Shown here: piece by piece, positions 38,428 to 46,955 of the stretch
How positions within the stretch are numbered: position 1 is the first letter of the stretch
How the letters are laid out: every line of letters starts with the position of its first letter
DNA from: an uncultured Methylobacillus sp.
GTDB taxonomy: Bacteria > Pseudomonadota > Gammaproteobacteria > Burkholderiales > Methylophilaceae
Assembly (NCBI GenBank): GCA_946478865.1
Contig: CAMLDO010000002.1
Coordinates: 1 to 64,000, forward strand
DNA: 64,000 nucleotides
Direction: 5' to 3'
Program-made: the position numbers and the translations under genes
The notes under the pieces: generated by a model
Databases searched by the model: none
What the model saw: the letters and a program-made list of their open reading frames with translations, nothing else
What the model was told of the DNA's origin: nothing

Positions 38428-39474
38428 CTAGTACAGGCTCTCTCTGAGGTACAGAACGTCATCCGGCTTGAGTTCATCCCCCATTTGCGCGTCTACCGTC
38501 TGCAGCTGCCCTTTTTCATCGCGCCGCTTGATCCTGATGCCGCGTTCCGTTCCGCGCATGGTCAGCCCGCCGCCCAGGGAAAGCGCCTGGGTCACGGTCA
38601 TCTTGCGTTCCAGACGATAAGCTCCCGGCCGCTGCACCTCGCCGTATATGTAAAACATGGGGTAGCGAGGAACGTAAATCGAATCGCCCGCAGCAAGCTC
38701 GAAATTGGTACTGAGGTCGCCTTGCTTGAACAATTGATCGACATCGATCTCATGCTTGATGAGCTTTCCATTGCGAGCAGTCGTCACGATGATGGTTTCA
38801 GCTCCGGCAGGAGATATTCCGCCGGCCTGGGAGAGAAAATCCAGAACGCTGCGCACGCCACTGACAATCGAATACATGCCGGGGCGATTTACCTGCCCCA
38901 GGACAGAAACCTCGCGGGCATTGACATAAATAACGTCGCTGCCGCTGACCTTGGGGTTTTGCTCGGTGTTTCCCTTGGATGTCAGCTCGCGCAGATCAAA
39001 ATCGCGCTTGAGCGACTTGCCGGCGCGCTGGCTGATCACCGTCACGATTTCCGAACCGTTGCCATTGGCGCCCCCGGCCATGGCCAGGACGTCCGAGAGC
39101 GAAGTTGGCCGGTCGAGCGGGTAGCGGCCCGGCCTGTTGACATCGCCCAATACGGAGACCATCTGGCTCTGGAACTGCTGCACGACCAGGTTGACCTGCG
39201 GCTGTTTGACGAAGCCTCCTTTTTCAAGAAGGTCTCCAATGATCTTCTCGGCCTCGCCGGGACTGTTGCCGCCGATTTTCACATCGCCTATGAGCGGAAA
39301 GGAGATGGCACCCGCCGAAGTGATGCGTGCCTCCGTAGCGAGGTCGGGGCTACCGTACACGCTGACACGAATCATGTCGCCAGCGCCCAGCACGTAATCT
39401 TGCTGATCCTCGTTGGCCGCCTGCACACCGAATACTGTCAGCAGCAGGGCAAAAGCCATTACCAACTTGCGCAT
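38428..39474 (-). CDS. epsE: EpsE-type polysaccharide export protein (Wza family)
   Basis: A 348-residue outer-membrane export protein. A signal peptide (KLVMAFALLLTVFGVQA) is followed by the Poly_export domain (DYVLGAGDMIRVSVYGSPDL) and SLBB repeats (VSVLGDVNRPGRYPLDRPTSLSDVLAMAGG; VSVLGQVNRPGMYSI; FYIYGEVQRPGAYRLERKMTV). No lipobox Cys is present, unlike E. coli Wza. It is expected to form the periplasmic/outer-membrane channel for the EPS. Confidence 0.92.
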   Translation of the reverse strand: MRKLVMAFALLLTVFGVQAANEDQQDYVLGAGDMIRVSVYGSPDLATEARITSAGAISFPLIGDVKIGGNSPGEAEKIIGDLLEKGGFVKQPQVNLVVQQFQSQMVSVLGDVNRPGRYPLDRPTSLSDVLAMAGGANGNGSEIVTVISQRAGKSLKRDFDLRELTSKGNTEQNPKVSGSDVIYVNAREVSVLGQVNRPGMYSIVSGVRSVLDFLSQAGGISPAGAETIIVTTARNGKLIKHEIDVDQLFKQGDLSTNFELAAGDSIYVPRYPMFYIYGEVQRPGAYRLERKMTVTQALSLGGGLTMRGTERGIRIKRRDEKGQLQTVDAQMGDELKPDDVLYLRESLY

Positions 39475-39496
39475 CGTCGATCACTCCAAAGACAAT

Positions 39497-40468
39497 TTAA
39501 AGACCGGAAAGGCCTTTGGATATGTGGTCGGAATCGGCAGCAGGCGGATTAGCCTTGGCAGGAGCTGCAACAGCGGCTTTCGCTTCGACCGAAGGCGCTG
39601 GCTTCGACGCCTCCTGCACGGCAGCGGTCTTCATATCGGCAAAGTCGCCGAGATACTCGACCTTGGCTTCCTTGCGAATATTTTCCAGTGTTGATTGCGT
39701 AATCTTGCTTTTGTCGAGATTCAGGAAATACTGCTCGATCAGCGGACTTGCCTGTTCGCGGCTGACGGACTGATCCTGTGAATCCACCAGCAGTACGATA
39801 TTGAGCGCGTGGTCGGACGGGACAAGCACCACTTCGCCGTTCTTCATCTGCTGCAGGCGCGGTAACAGTTGCATCGGCAACTGTTCGGCCGGGCGCACAT
39901 TGGCGTTAGCCGTAAACTTGTAACCGTTTTTGGTCAGCCATTCGCCTACTTCATTAATATTCCTGGCTGTCTTGATGCCTTCCTGAATCGCGGCATGCTT
40001 TTCGCGGTCAGCGGTGATAACGAGTTCCTGAAGTCGATAGATGCGGCGCTTTTCAAACAGCTCCGGATGCTCGGTATAGAACGCATCCATTTGCTGCTTC
40101 GTCGGTTTTTTGGCCACACTCAATTGGCTGTCCAGGTAGGCGCGCGCCAGGATCTCGGCCTTGGCCGCCTCCACTGCTTGCAGCACCTTCGGATCTCGGT
40201 CCAGCTTGGTGTCAACAGCCTTTTGCATCATCAGTTGCTGATCTACCAACTGGCTCAAGACTTTTCTTGACGCATCCTTGAGCTGACTTTCGTTCACACC
40301 TTGCAGCCGGGCCAACTGAAAATTCAACTGATGTACAGAAATTTCATTTCCGTTCACCTTGGCTATGACCTGGCTTCCTGCCTTAGCCCCCGCTTCATTT
40401 TTTCCACAACCCGCAATAGCCAGGGCCAGCATCAGAAGAAGGAGAGGAGTACGAATGGTCATGTTCAT
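39497..40468 (-). CDS. epsD: EpsD-family peptidyl-prolyl cis-trans isomerase lipoprotein
   Basis: A 323-residue periplasmic lipoprotein. The signal peptide ends with the lipobox LAIAGC. A SurA-like N-terminal chaperone region and a parvulin-type rotamase region (QELVITADREKHAAIQEGIKTARNINEVGEWLTKNG) follow, with an Ala/Pro-rich tail. EpsD proteins occur in XrtB EPS loci and are thought to help fold exported components. It starts the compact epsDEFG-xrtB series. Confidence 0.88.
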   Translation of the reverse strand: MNMTIRTPLLLLMLALAIAGCGKNEAGAKAGSQVIAKVNGNEISVHQLNFQLARLQGVNESQLKDASRKVLSQLVDQQLMMQKAVDTKLDRDPKVLQAVEAAKAEILARAYLDSQLSVAKKPTKQQMDAFYTEHPELFEKRRIYRLQELVITADREKHAAIQEGIKTARNINEVGEWLTKNGYKFTANANVRPAEQLPMQLLPRLQQMKNGEVVLVPSDHALNIVLLVDSQDQSVSREQASPLIEQYFLNLDKSKITQSTLENIRKEAKVEYLGDFADMKTAAVQEASKPAPSVEAKAAVAAPAKANPPAADSDHISKGLSGL

Positions 40469-40475
40469 AGAAAGG

Positions 40476-40485
40476 CCCTAGTCAA
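40476..40485 (-). promoter_or_regulatory. Degenerate copy of the TTGGACTAGG motif before epsD
   Basis: On the minus strand TTGACTAGGG lies about 8 bp before the epsD start. It resembles the motif found upstream of both PEP-CTERM genes but lacks one G. It may be chance. Confidence 0.25.
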
Positions 40486-40566
40486 CGAAGCGGCAAGCAT
40501 ACGAATGATTTATTACTGTCATTTCTCAGCAAAAAGACAAAAAAGTGACAAATAAGCGAAATTTTG

Positions 40567-40595
40567 AAAAAAAACAGGCGCGGGAGTAGCGCCTG
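40567..40595 (-). terminator. Rho-independent terminator after the PEP-CTERM gene
   Basis: On the minus strand a perfect 7-bp stem CAGGCGC/GCGCCTG with a 7-base loop is followed by eight T residues. It lies 36 bp after the stop of the 164-residue PEP-CTERM gene and before epsD. The two are therefore separate transcripts, at least in part. Confidence 0.88.
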
Positions 40596-40631
40596 CATTA
40601 ACTATGGGAGAGTTGAAGCTTTTCTTATTGT

Positions 40632-41126
40632 TTACATGTTACGGCGACGCATCGCCATGAAACCGAGCATCAGCAGGCCAGCCATGAGCGAGCTGCCTAC
40701 ACCGGGCTCCGGCACAGGCAAGGATGTTATGGAGATTGATCCAGCGTACATACCACCCGACATCCCCGTCGCATTACCCGTGACCTGCAGATAATAATTC
40801 CCGCTTCGCAGCGCACCGACCGAAAAGTCGAGCCCATTGCCTAGCAGAGCACCATTCCCATCGAACAGCGACATGTCCATGCCACTGATCTCGAGATAAG
40901 GAATACCGCGCAGCGAGAAGCTGAGTGAACCCATGCCAAAGTCACCGCTGCTATCGCTCCCGATATCGAAGTAAATTCTGTCGAGAAATGAACCGGGAGC
41001 CACGGAATGCGGACCGAAATCGTTGTTGCCCTCGTTCAACAGGTGCAGCGACCGATCAGAAGCGTTGGCAGATGCAATACCTCCAGCCAATAACGCGGCG
41101 GCAATAAGGCATTTGATAAGGTTCAT
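40632..41126 (-). CDS. PEP-CTERM sorting domain protein, FxDxF-like
   Basis: A 164-residue exported protein. A signal peptide (MNLIKCLIAAALLAGGIASANA) precedes a small beta-rich domain containing SFLDRIYFDI, close to the FxDxF class. The C-terminal sorting signal is VPEPG, followed by a hydrophobic helix and RRRNM. It is a likely substrate of XrtB. It is monocistronic: it has its own upstream gap with a TTGGACTAGG site and a terminator behind it. Confidence 0.9.
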   Translation of the reverse strand: MNLIKCLIAAALLAGGIASANASDRSLHLLNEGNNDFGPHSVAPGSFLDRIYFDIGSDSSGDFGMGSLSFSLRGIPYLEISGMDMSLFDGNGALLGNGLDFSVGALRSGNYYLQVTGNATGMSGGMYAGSISITSLPVPEPGVGSSLMAGLLMLGFMAMRRRNM

Positions 41127-41200
41127 TATTCCTGTCCGGATAATCGTTTATGCGAATGCTGTAACTTTGCCGTCACGATATGAAGCGGCGTTGAAAACGC

Positions 41201-41210
41201 CCTAGTCCAA
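41201..41210 (-). promoter_or_regulatory. TTGGACTAGG motif upstream of a PEP-CTERM gene
   Basis: An exact TTGGACTAGG on the minus strand, 75 bp upstream of the 164-residue PEP-CTERM start, in a 188-bp gap. The same decamer occurs upstream of the other PEP-CTERM gene. It is a candidate binding site for a shared regulator of exosortase substrates. Confidence 0.45.
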
Positions 41211-41314
41211 AAGAACCAGAACACTCCCGTTTTAAATGACATTTCCATGACAGACACGCATCAACGATGAGCTTGGCCTTATCCAGGCCGAACGCTTCAT
41301 GCTGCTTATGCCGA

Positions 41315-42523
41315 TCAGAACTCGGCGCGGATGTTGGCAGAGAGCGAATTCGCGTCGTATCCGGCACCGCTCACTGAAGAATCCCGAGATTCCTTCTGCC
41401 AGGAAAGCTGCATGTTGATCTTGTAATACGGCACATACGATACCGTTAAACCGGTAACTCTTACCTTATCTGCCCGCTGCTCCAGCCCGGCGATCACGAG
41501 AGCGGGATCGCCCTGGTATTCGCGGCGTTCATAAGAGGCGCGCCCTTGTACCGAAATCTTCGAAGTGGGCGACCAGGAAGGCGAGAGGCTCAACAAATCG
41601 CTTTTTACATAGGTGGCAGCAAGATCATCCACGGCATAAATATCACGCGAAGCGGAAAGATTCATCGCCGTTTTACCCGTCAGTTGCCAGAACACGCTGG
41701 CCCTGCCGGCCCAACCGCTGAAGTCGCGGCCGGAAAGCTCTTCGTACTTGCGCTCCACCTTGGCAACCCGCCCCTCCATGCGAGATTTCCCGCCGGGAGT
41801 CCAAGCGAAATCGACTCCCAGCTCGCGCTGGCGGTTTTGATTGCCGAAAAGCATAAGTACGGACTCTTCCCGCTGAGCGTATTCCGAATCGATCTGACGA
41901 CCGAACAGACCGATTCGCGTACTCCGCGGCGTACGGTATTGCACGCCGACTTCCCGAATGGACTCATTGCGATCCGAAAAGCGGTAGGCAGGGTTGCTGT
42001 TCTCCAGCTCGATCTCATCCGCGACGGCACGCAAGCGCCACCGGGGATGCATCTCCCATTCGATATTGGCTGTCTGGCGAGTACGAGTACGCAGATTGAA
42101 TCCGCGATTCTGAACTTCCTCGAAGCCGCTCATCGCCGTATCTTCGCTGACGCTCAGTTCGCCGTTCAGATGATTGCCCAACTGCCAGTTCCAGGCGAGC
42201 CGGCCCGACTCTCCGTCATAGTCCAGAAAATCGAAACGATCAAACCGGGTCTGGCTCCTGGAATACTGCAACAGGATGTGTTGTCGGCTTAACTTCAAGT
42301 CCACGCCGATACCCGCTTCCATGCGCTGCGATGTATCCGACATCGTGTCGTCGCCACGCAGCGCCCGCGCCTCCTCCTTGCCCGAGACCCGGAACACATT
42401 ATCGTCGTAGGTCGTCCCGACATTCACGTAGGGTTCGAAGGTGAACATGCCGTCGGCCTTCGCGGGCAACGCCGGAAGTAGACCGATCGCGAAGATGGCT
42501 AAACGCCGACGATGTCCTGCCAT
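41315..42523 (-). CDS. EpsL-like outer-membrane beta-barrel protein
   Basis: A 402-residue protein with a signal peptide (RRRLAIFAIGLLPALPAKA) and a long run of amphipathic strands. It starts GMFTFEPYVNVGTTYDDNVFRV and ends in a YDANSLSANIRAEF strand with terminal Phe, as in barrels inserted by BamA. The size, position and start fit the EpsL family of putative porins in methanolan-type loci. The frame is open to 42670; the ATG at 42523 overlaps the upstream stop (TAATG) and is preferred. Confidence 0.78.
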   Translation of the reverse strand: MAGHRRRLAIFAIGLLPALPAKADGMFTFEPYVNVGTTYDDNVFRVSGKEEARALRGDDTMSDTSQRMEAGIGVDLKLSRQHILLQYSRSQTRFDRFDFLDYDGESGRLAWNWQLGNHLNGELSVSEDTAMSGFEEVQNRGFNLRTRTRQTANIEWEMHPRWRLRAVADEIELENSNPAYRFSDRNESIREVGVQYRTPRSTRIGLFGRQIDSEYAQREESVLMLFGNQNRQRELGVDFAWTPGGKSRMEGRVAKVERKYEELSGRDFSGWAGRASVFWQLTGKTAMNLSASRDIYAVDDLAATYVKSDLLSLSPSWSPTSKISVQGRASYERREYQGDPALVIAGLEQRADKVRVTGLTVSYVPYYKINMQLSWQKESRDSSVSGAGYDANSLSANIRAEF

Positions 42524-43200
42524 TACCAATATGTCCATGAATGCGTCTTGAGTATCCAGCAGCCGAGCAGGCCATTCGTGGTTGCATGCGCGATCACCGG
42601 CATCCACAAGGTGCGGTATTTCATGTAGAGCCCGCCATAGACCAGCCCGGCCAGCAGCCCGGCCAACCACAAGCTATGTTCGATCGCGAACAGCACTGAC
42701 ACGATCAGCAGCGCGCGCAAACCGATGCGTGCCGGCTCCTGCGCCAGGAAATCGCTACGCTCCAGCCAGCGCATCAGAAAGGAGCGCCAGAACAGCTCTT
42801 CCATGAGCGGCACCACCAGCGCTGCCCCGGCCACACGTATCAACGCCAGCATGATATTCAGTTGTCCATCTTGCTCTGTTGGATCGAATCCAGCGCTGCC
42901 ACCTAATGCCGTCCATGCCGGATAAGGCAAAATCCACAGCAGGAAAACGAGCACGCCTACCAGCAACGGAACCCATACTTCGCGCCCCAATATCGCCCGC
43001 GGCCACATCAGCTCGGAATAGTGTTTCCACCACACTGCCAGCAACAGTCCCACCGCGCCCACGCGGTATGCATACAGCCAGCGTGCATCCCAGCCCACCC
43101 CTTCCGCCATCGCCGACAACGGCTGATCGAGTGCCAGCAGCAGGATGTAAACGGCGAAAGGAAGGGCCCGCACGATGGCAGGCCCTTGCAGGTTGAACAT
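42523..43200 (-). CDS. CPBP (CAAX protease-related) membrane protein of the PEP-CTERM system
   Basis: A 225-residue inner-membrane protein with about seven hydrophobic segments. The CPBP/Abi motifs are EELFWRSF (EExxxR), the FAIEHSLW block (FxxxH) and the late HATTN. A CAAX-protease-related family is known to accompany exosortase loci, and this protein fits it by size and context. It is translationally coupled to the EpsL-like gene. Whether it is a protease or a processing partner of XrtB is open. Confidence 0.82.
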   Translation of the reverse strand: MFNLQGPAIVRALPFAVYILLLALDQPLSAMAEGVGWDARWLYAYRVGAVGLLLAVWWKHYSELMWPRAILGREVWVPLLVGVLVFLLWILPYPAWTALGGSAGFDPTEQDGQLNIMLALIRVAGAALVVPLMEELFWRSFLMRWLERSDFLAQEPARIGLRALLIVSVLFAIEHSLWLAGLLAGLVYGGLYMKYRTLWMPVIAHATTNGLLGCWILKTHSWTYW

Positions 43201-43292
43201 AGAGTGCTCCGCGCAAATTCCCGGATGCTAGGGGGCAATTGTTACGGAAGTATGGATGAGTAGGGCTAGCCGTCAGGCCTAGCCATATTCAG

Positions 43293-43868
43293 CTATGCGT
43301 TACGACGGCGGACCGAAAAACCGAGCACGCCCAGGCCAGCGATCACCATCATCCAGGCATTGGCTTCCGGAACCGGGCTGATCGAAACGGCATGGGTCAG
43401 ACCGCCGGAACCGTTGAGCTTGAGCATCGGATTGCTGAAATCGTCGGCGTTGACGCCCTTGATGGTCCACGTGGCGACATCCTGGCCGGTAAAACGGTCG
43501 GAGCCGTTGGCGGTCGGGAAGCGCACGCGCCAGTTGTAGGACACGCTGGCATTGGTGCCGCCATCGGCAACGAAAGCTGTCTTGGGCGCACCCAGGATTT
43601 CATTGCCGCTGCCGGCAACGAATTCGCCGCCGGTGCCGGTGAAGAAGATTTCCTTGATGAAAGACTGGCCGGACAGGTCGCTAAAGCTGCCGGTCAGGGT
43701 GAACAGCACGTCGTCGCCCGACTGCATGATGTCCAGCGTGGCGACCTTGGTAATGTCGCCGCCGTTCAGTTCCTGGTTGATTTCGTAGGTCGCCGCGCTG
43801 GCTTGCGATGCGAACAGCAGTACGGCTGCGGCCAGGCCGCTCTTGCAAAAGATATGGCTAAAACGCAT
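43293..43868 (-). CDS. PEP-CTERM sorting domain protein
   Basis: A 191-residue exported protein. A signal peptide (LAAAVLLFASQASA) precedes a beta-rich domain with a repeated hydrophobic/Gly pattern. The C-terminal signal VPEANAWMM reads PEA instead of PEP, followed by a hydrophobic helix and RRRNA. It is the first gene of the EPS region in the direction of transcription. A 170-bp gap with two TTGGACTA motifs lies upstream. Confidence 0.88.
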   Translation of the reverse strand: MRFSHIFCKSGLAAAVLLFASQASAATYEINQELNGGDITKVATLDIMQSGDDVLFTLTGSFSDLSGQSFIKEIFFTGTGGEFVAGSGNEILGAPKTAFVADGGTNASVSYNWRVRFPTANGSDRFTGQDVATWTIKGVNADDFSNPMLKLNGSGGLTHAVSISPVPEANAWMMVIAGLGVLGFSVRRRNA

Positions 43869-43955
43869 GTTGTGCTCCTGAAAATAACCCCGTGGTGAAT
43901 GTCACGGCAATTTTGCGCGAACGAGCCCACGCCATCTATCTCGCGGATGGCGAAT

Positions 43956-43987
43956 TTGGACTAGGCCGGCATTGTTATTGGACTATG
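43956..43987 (+). promoter_or_regulatory. Tandem TTGGACTA motifs upstream of a PEP-CTERM gene
   Basis: TTGGACTAGG at 43956-43965 and TTGGACTATG at 43978-43987 are direct repeats 22 bp apart, about two helical turns. They lie in the gap between the S8 protease gene and the PEP-CTERM start at 43868. Tandem spacing of this kind suggests cooperative binding of a regulator on one face of the DNA. Confidence 0.45.
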
Positions 43988-44038
43988 CGCCAGTCACACA
44001 ACTGCAATATTGATCCTCCCCTTTTGCTATTGCTGGTA

Positions 44039-46198
44039 TCACTCCTCCATACGGCGGCGCGCAATCATCGCGAACAGCGTCATCGCCATCAGCATTGCCG
44101 CCCATTCGGTCAATGTCGGCACATCGCCTTCGCTGGTCGGATTCACAACCTGTTCGTTCAGCGTGGTATCGGCGATGGCGGAATTATTGGCCGATACCGG
44201 GTCAGCAGTGTCGGATGAGACGGTAGCGACCATCTGGAAGGTGCCGGCCTGCGCTGCCGTGGTGAACACCGGGTTGAACGAAGCCGAGGCGCCGGATGCC
44301 AGGTTGCCCACGGTGCAGATCGCGGTCTGCGCGCCGTTATCGGTGCAGGTGCCGCCGGAGAGTACCCAGCCTGCGGGATAATTCAGCGTGACGCTGACGT
44401 TTTGCGCAGTATCGGGACCGGTGTTGCTGACTTGCAAGGCATAGGCTAGTTGCTGCCCGACGTTAATCGGATCCTGCGCGTCGGTAAGCGTCACCCAAAC
44501 ATCGGCCGACGGCGCGGCAGCGGTGAATGCCATATCCAGTGCCAAGGCACCGGCCACTCCGGCCTTGCCATCGATGGCGATGCGATAGGTGGTGCCGGCA
44601 GTGACGGTCGTGTTGAGTGAGCTCGCACCGCCTCCCAGCCCTGCGCCATTGTCGTTGGCGGCGATCTGCGTCAAGGCATTGACCGCCGTGCCGGTGTAAA
44701 CCGCCAGCAAGGTATCCACCCCGCTGCCCTGCGTACTCAGAACCAGCGTGCCATTGCCGGGCGCAACCCAGTTCCACCACACCGAACGGCCGCCAACTTG
44801 GCCGGCATGGCTGGGTTCGCCCGATTCGGCAGTGGCGTTGTAATTCCATCCGGTGGTTTGGATGCCGGCACCCGAAAGCGCTACTGACGCCGCAAACGCA
44901 TCGTTGGCCGGAGCTCCCTGCGCTGCCAGTAAGTTGAGTCGTGGTTTGACCAGGCTGTTGCGCGTATCGGTAACCGGCTTGCCGTTGTTGATCAGCCGCG
45001 CCTCGATCTGCGCCGGCGTCTCGCCGGGAAAGGCGGATTTAAGTACCGCCACCGCGCCCGCCACCATCGGGGTCGCAAACGACGTACCGTGAGTCGTATT
45101 GCCAACCACAGTGATTGCCGAGCCCGGTGCCAGCATGTCGAGAAAACCTGCGCTGTTGGAATAACAGGTCACCTTGTCGGCAGCCGTGGTGCTGTCGCTG
45201 CAAAAACCGAAGTTGATGCTGCCGATATTGGCGTCGTACACCGCACCGACCGATACCGATTGCGACACGCAGGCTGGCGAGGCCAAGCCATCGGCATACC
45301 CTTCGTTGCCCGATGCGATGACGACAACCATGCCGGCAGTGCGCGCATTGGCGATCGGCGTGACGAACGGGTTCGCGCCCGGCCCGGTGGTGCTGTTGCA
45401 GGCGGCCGTATTGCGCACGCCATCCCCCAGGCTCATATTGATCGCAGCAATGCCGTAGTTATTGCGGTTTGCGATGCTCCAGTTGATCGCATCGATGATG
45501 TCCACACTCCAGGCATCTTCGCCATCGAACACGTCGAGCAAGGCGAATTTGGTCGCGGGCGCCACGGCCGCCACGGTGGCGGCCACTTCGGTACCGTGGC
45601 CGATGCCTTCGACGCCGCTGCCGTTGTCGTCCAGGATATCGTCGGGATAAGCAAAATCCTGCGCGGCCACCACCTTGCACGAAGCGGGCACGCCTACCGC
45701 AGTACAGCTGCCCAGCTCGGGCCGGGTATAAAGGCCGCCAGTATCCAGCACTGCCACGGTGGTGTTGCTGCCGCTGCGTCCCATCACATTGGCCACGGCC
45801 GGCTGACCGATCAGCGGCAGGCTTTGCGACGTCACCGCCTTGTGCGGCTTATCCGGATATACCGTGGATACGTTCGGGTTCTGAAGCAGCTTGTCGAGCG
45901 CGTTACGGTTTTTGAGGCGCAAGCCCATCATCGGCAAGTGAGAAAAACCGCGCGCCTTGTCGTAATCATCAGAAAAAAGCTCGCTCAGCACCTGCGCACG
46001 CACCTCGTTGTAGCGTCCGCGCCGGATCGGTCCGTCCGGGTACTCTTCCTCGCTGCCGACATCCAGCTCCACAATCACCCGCACCGGGCCACGCTCAAAA
46101 GCGCCATCCAGGTTTTCTGCGAGCTTGTCCTGCGGAGAAATCGCCCAGGCCGGCGATGCGAGTGCCAACAGCAACAGCAATGTAGTTCTTATGGACAT
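44039..46198 (-). CDS. Subtilisin-family (S8) protease with IPTL-CTERM-like sorting signal
   Basis: 719 residues. A signal peptide (LLLLLALASPAWA) and an inhibitor-like propeptide (RVIVELDV ... VSTVYPDKP) precede the S8 domain, with D152 in AVLDTGG, H201 in GHGTEVA, N297 in ASGNEG and S373 in GTSFATPM. A pre-peptidase-like beta domain and a DUF11-type domain (PINVGQQLAYALQVSNTGPD) follow. The C-terminus (693-719) is VPTLTEW, a hydrophobic helix and RRRMEE. This is the tripartite IPTL-CTERM type read by exosortase H, encoded nearby. It is probably anchored or released at the envelope. Confidence 0.9.
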   Translation of the reverse strand: MSIRTTLLLLLALASPAWAISPQDKLAENLDGAFERGPVRVIVELDVGSEEEYPDGPIRRGRYNEVRAQVLSELFSDDYDKARGFSHLPMMGLRLKNRNALDKLLQNPNVSTVYPDKPHKAVTSQSLPLIGQPAVANVMGRSGSNTTVAVLDTGGLYTRPELGSCTAVGVPASCKVVAAQDFAYPDDILDDNGSGVEGIGHGTEVAATVAAVAPATKFALLDVFDGEDAWSVDIIDAINWSIANRNNYGIAAINMSLGDGVRNTAACNSTTGPGANPFVTPIANARTAGMVVVIASGNEGYADGLASPACVSQSVSVGAVYDANIGSINFGFCSDSTTAADKVTCYSNSAGFLDMLAPGSAITVVGNTTHGTSFATPMVAGAVAVLKSAFPGETPAQIEARLINNGKPVTDTRNSLVKPRLNLLAAQGAPANDAFAASVALSGAGIQTTGWNYNATAESGEPSHAGQVGGRSVWWNWVAPGNGTLVLSTQGSGVDTLLAVYTGTAVNALTQIAANDNGAGLGGGASSLNTTVTAGTTYRIAIDGKAGVAGALALDMAFTAAAPSADVWVTLTDAQDPINVGQQLAYALQVSNTGPDTAQNVSVTLNYPAGWVLSGGTCTDNGAQTAICTVGNLASGASASFNPVFTTAAQAGTFQMVATVSSDTADPVSANNSAIADTTLNEQVVNPTSEGDVPTLTEWAAMLMAMTLFAMIARRRMEE

Positions 46199-46249
46199 TC
46201 GATCAGCCTACCGGCCGCCGATGACAGTCATACGCGGCCGCATAGTCCG

Positions 46250-46864
46250 TTAGGACTGGGGCGTCAGCCTGCGTACCAACTGGATGAGTGCCAGCCCGAC
46301 AAGCAGGATCAGCAGATAGCGCCCGCCGTTCTCGATGAACTGCATCGCCAGCACGAAACGTGCAATGGGTAGCGTTTCCGGGGCCAGATGCTCCAGCAGC
46401 AGCGCGTGCATGCTGCCGGTCATTAACAGCGGTGCATCCAGCCAGGCCAGCGCCACCAGCGCGGGCAAGCCAGTCAGCAGACGCAGCAGCCATTCCTTGA
46501 AACTGCGCGCCGGCCAGGCAGTCAGCAAGGTTGCCAGCAACACGACATGCACCAGCATGTGCCCGGCCAATGTCGATGTGTTGACGATGCCGCCGGCCGG
46601 AATTACCCGACCGTAAAACAGCACATGCTGCCGCACCTGCATCGCCGCTTCGATCACGGTATCGCGCCCGCGGCTCACCACCTGCAAATCGACCACCTCG
46701 AACTGCGGCGACCAGAAGGCCAGCGCATGCTCGATCACCCCCAGCATCAGCCGCGCATAAGCCTCCAGATAATGCGTAGCCAGCCACGTACCCAATACCA
46801 GCACCAATAGCGCACGCAGTGCCGGTCCGGCCGCCGGCGTTGAAAACAAGCCTTGCAGGTTCAT
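46250..46864 (-). CDS. Membrane protein, exosortase H-associated type
   Basis: A 204-residue inner-membrane protein with an N-terminal helix, a periplasmic stretch (residues about 45-85), two or three central helices and a C-terminal helix with an ArgArg tail (LVRRLTPQS). It lies 51 bp before the S8 protease gene on the same strand. Size, topology and position match the membrane protein that accompanies XrtH, though no diagnostic motif is known to me. It probably assists in handling the protease. Confidence 0.65.
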   Translation of the reverse strand: MNLQGLFSTPAAGPALRALLVLVLGTWLATHYLEAYARLMLGVIEHALAFWSPQFEVVDLQVVSRGRDTVIEAAMQVRQHVLFYGRVIPAGGIVNTSTLAGHMLVHVVLLATLLTAWPARSFKEWLLRLLTGLPALVALAWLDAPLLMTGSMHALLLEHLAPETLPIARFVLAMQFIENGGRYLLILLVGLALIQLVRRLTPQS

Positions 46865-46955
46865 GAATGGATCATCAATGGTCTATATGTAATTTTTGTG
46901 ACATGCAGGCGCGATAACATGGAGGCAAAAAACGACACAAAAATAACGGCCCAGG

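Noticed and set aside
46203..46787. Alternative minus-strand frame of 194 codons
   Set aside because: It overlaps the XrtH-associated-type gene in another frame. The 204-residue frame has proper membrane helices and a start just before a hydrophobic segment.
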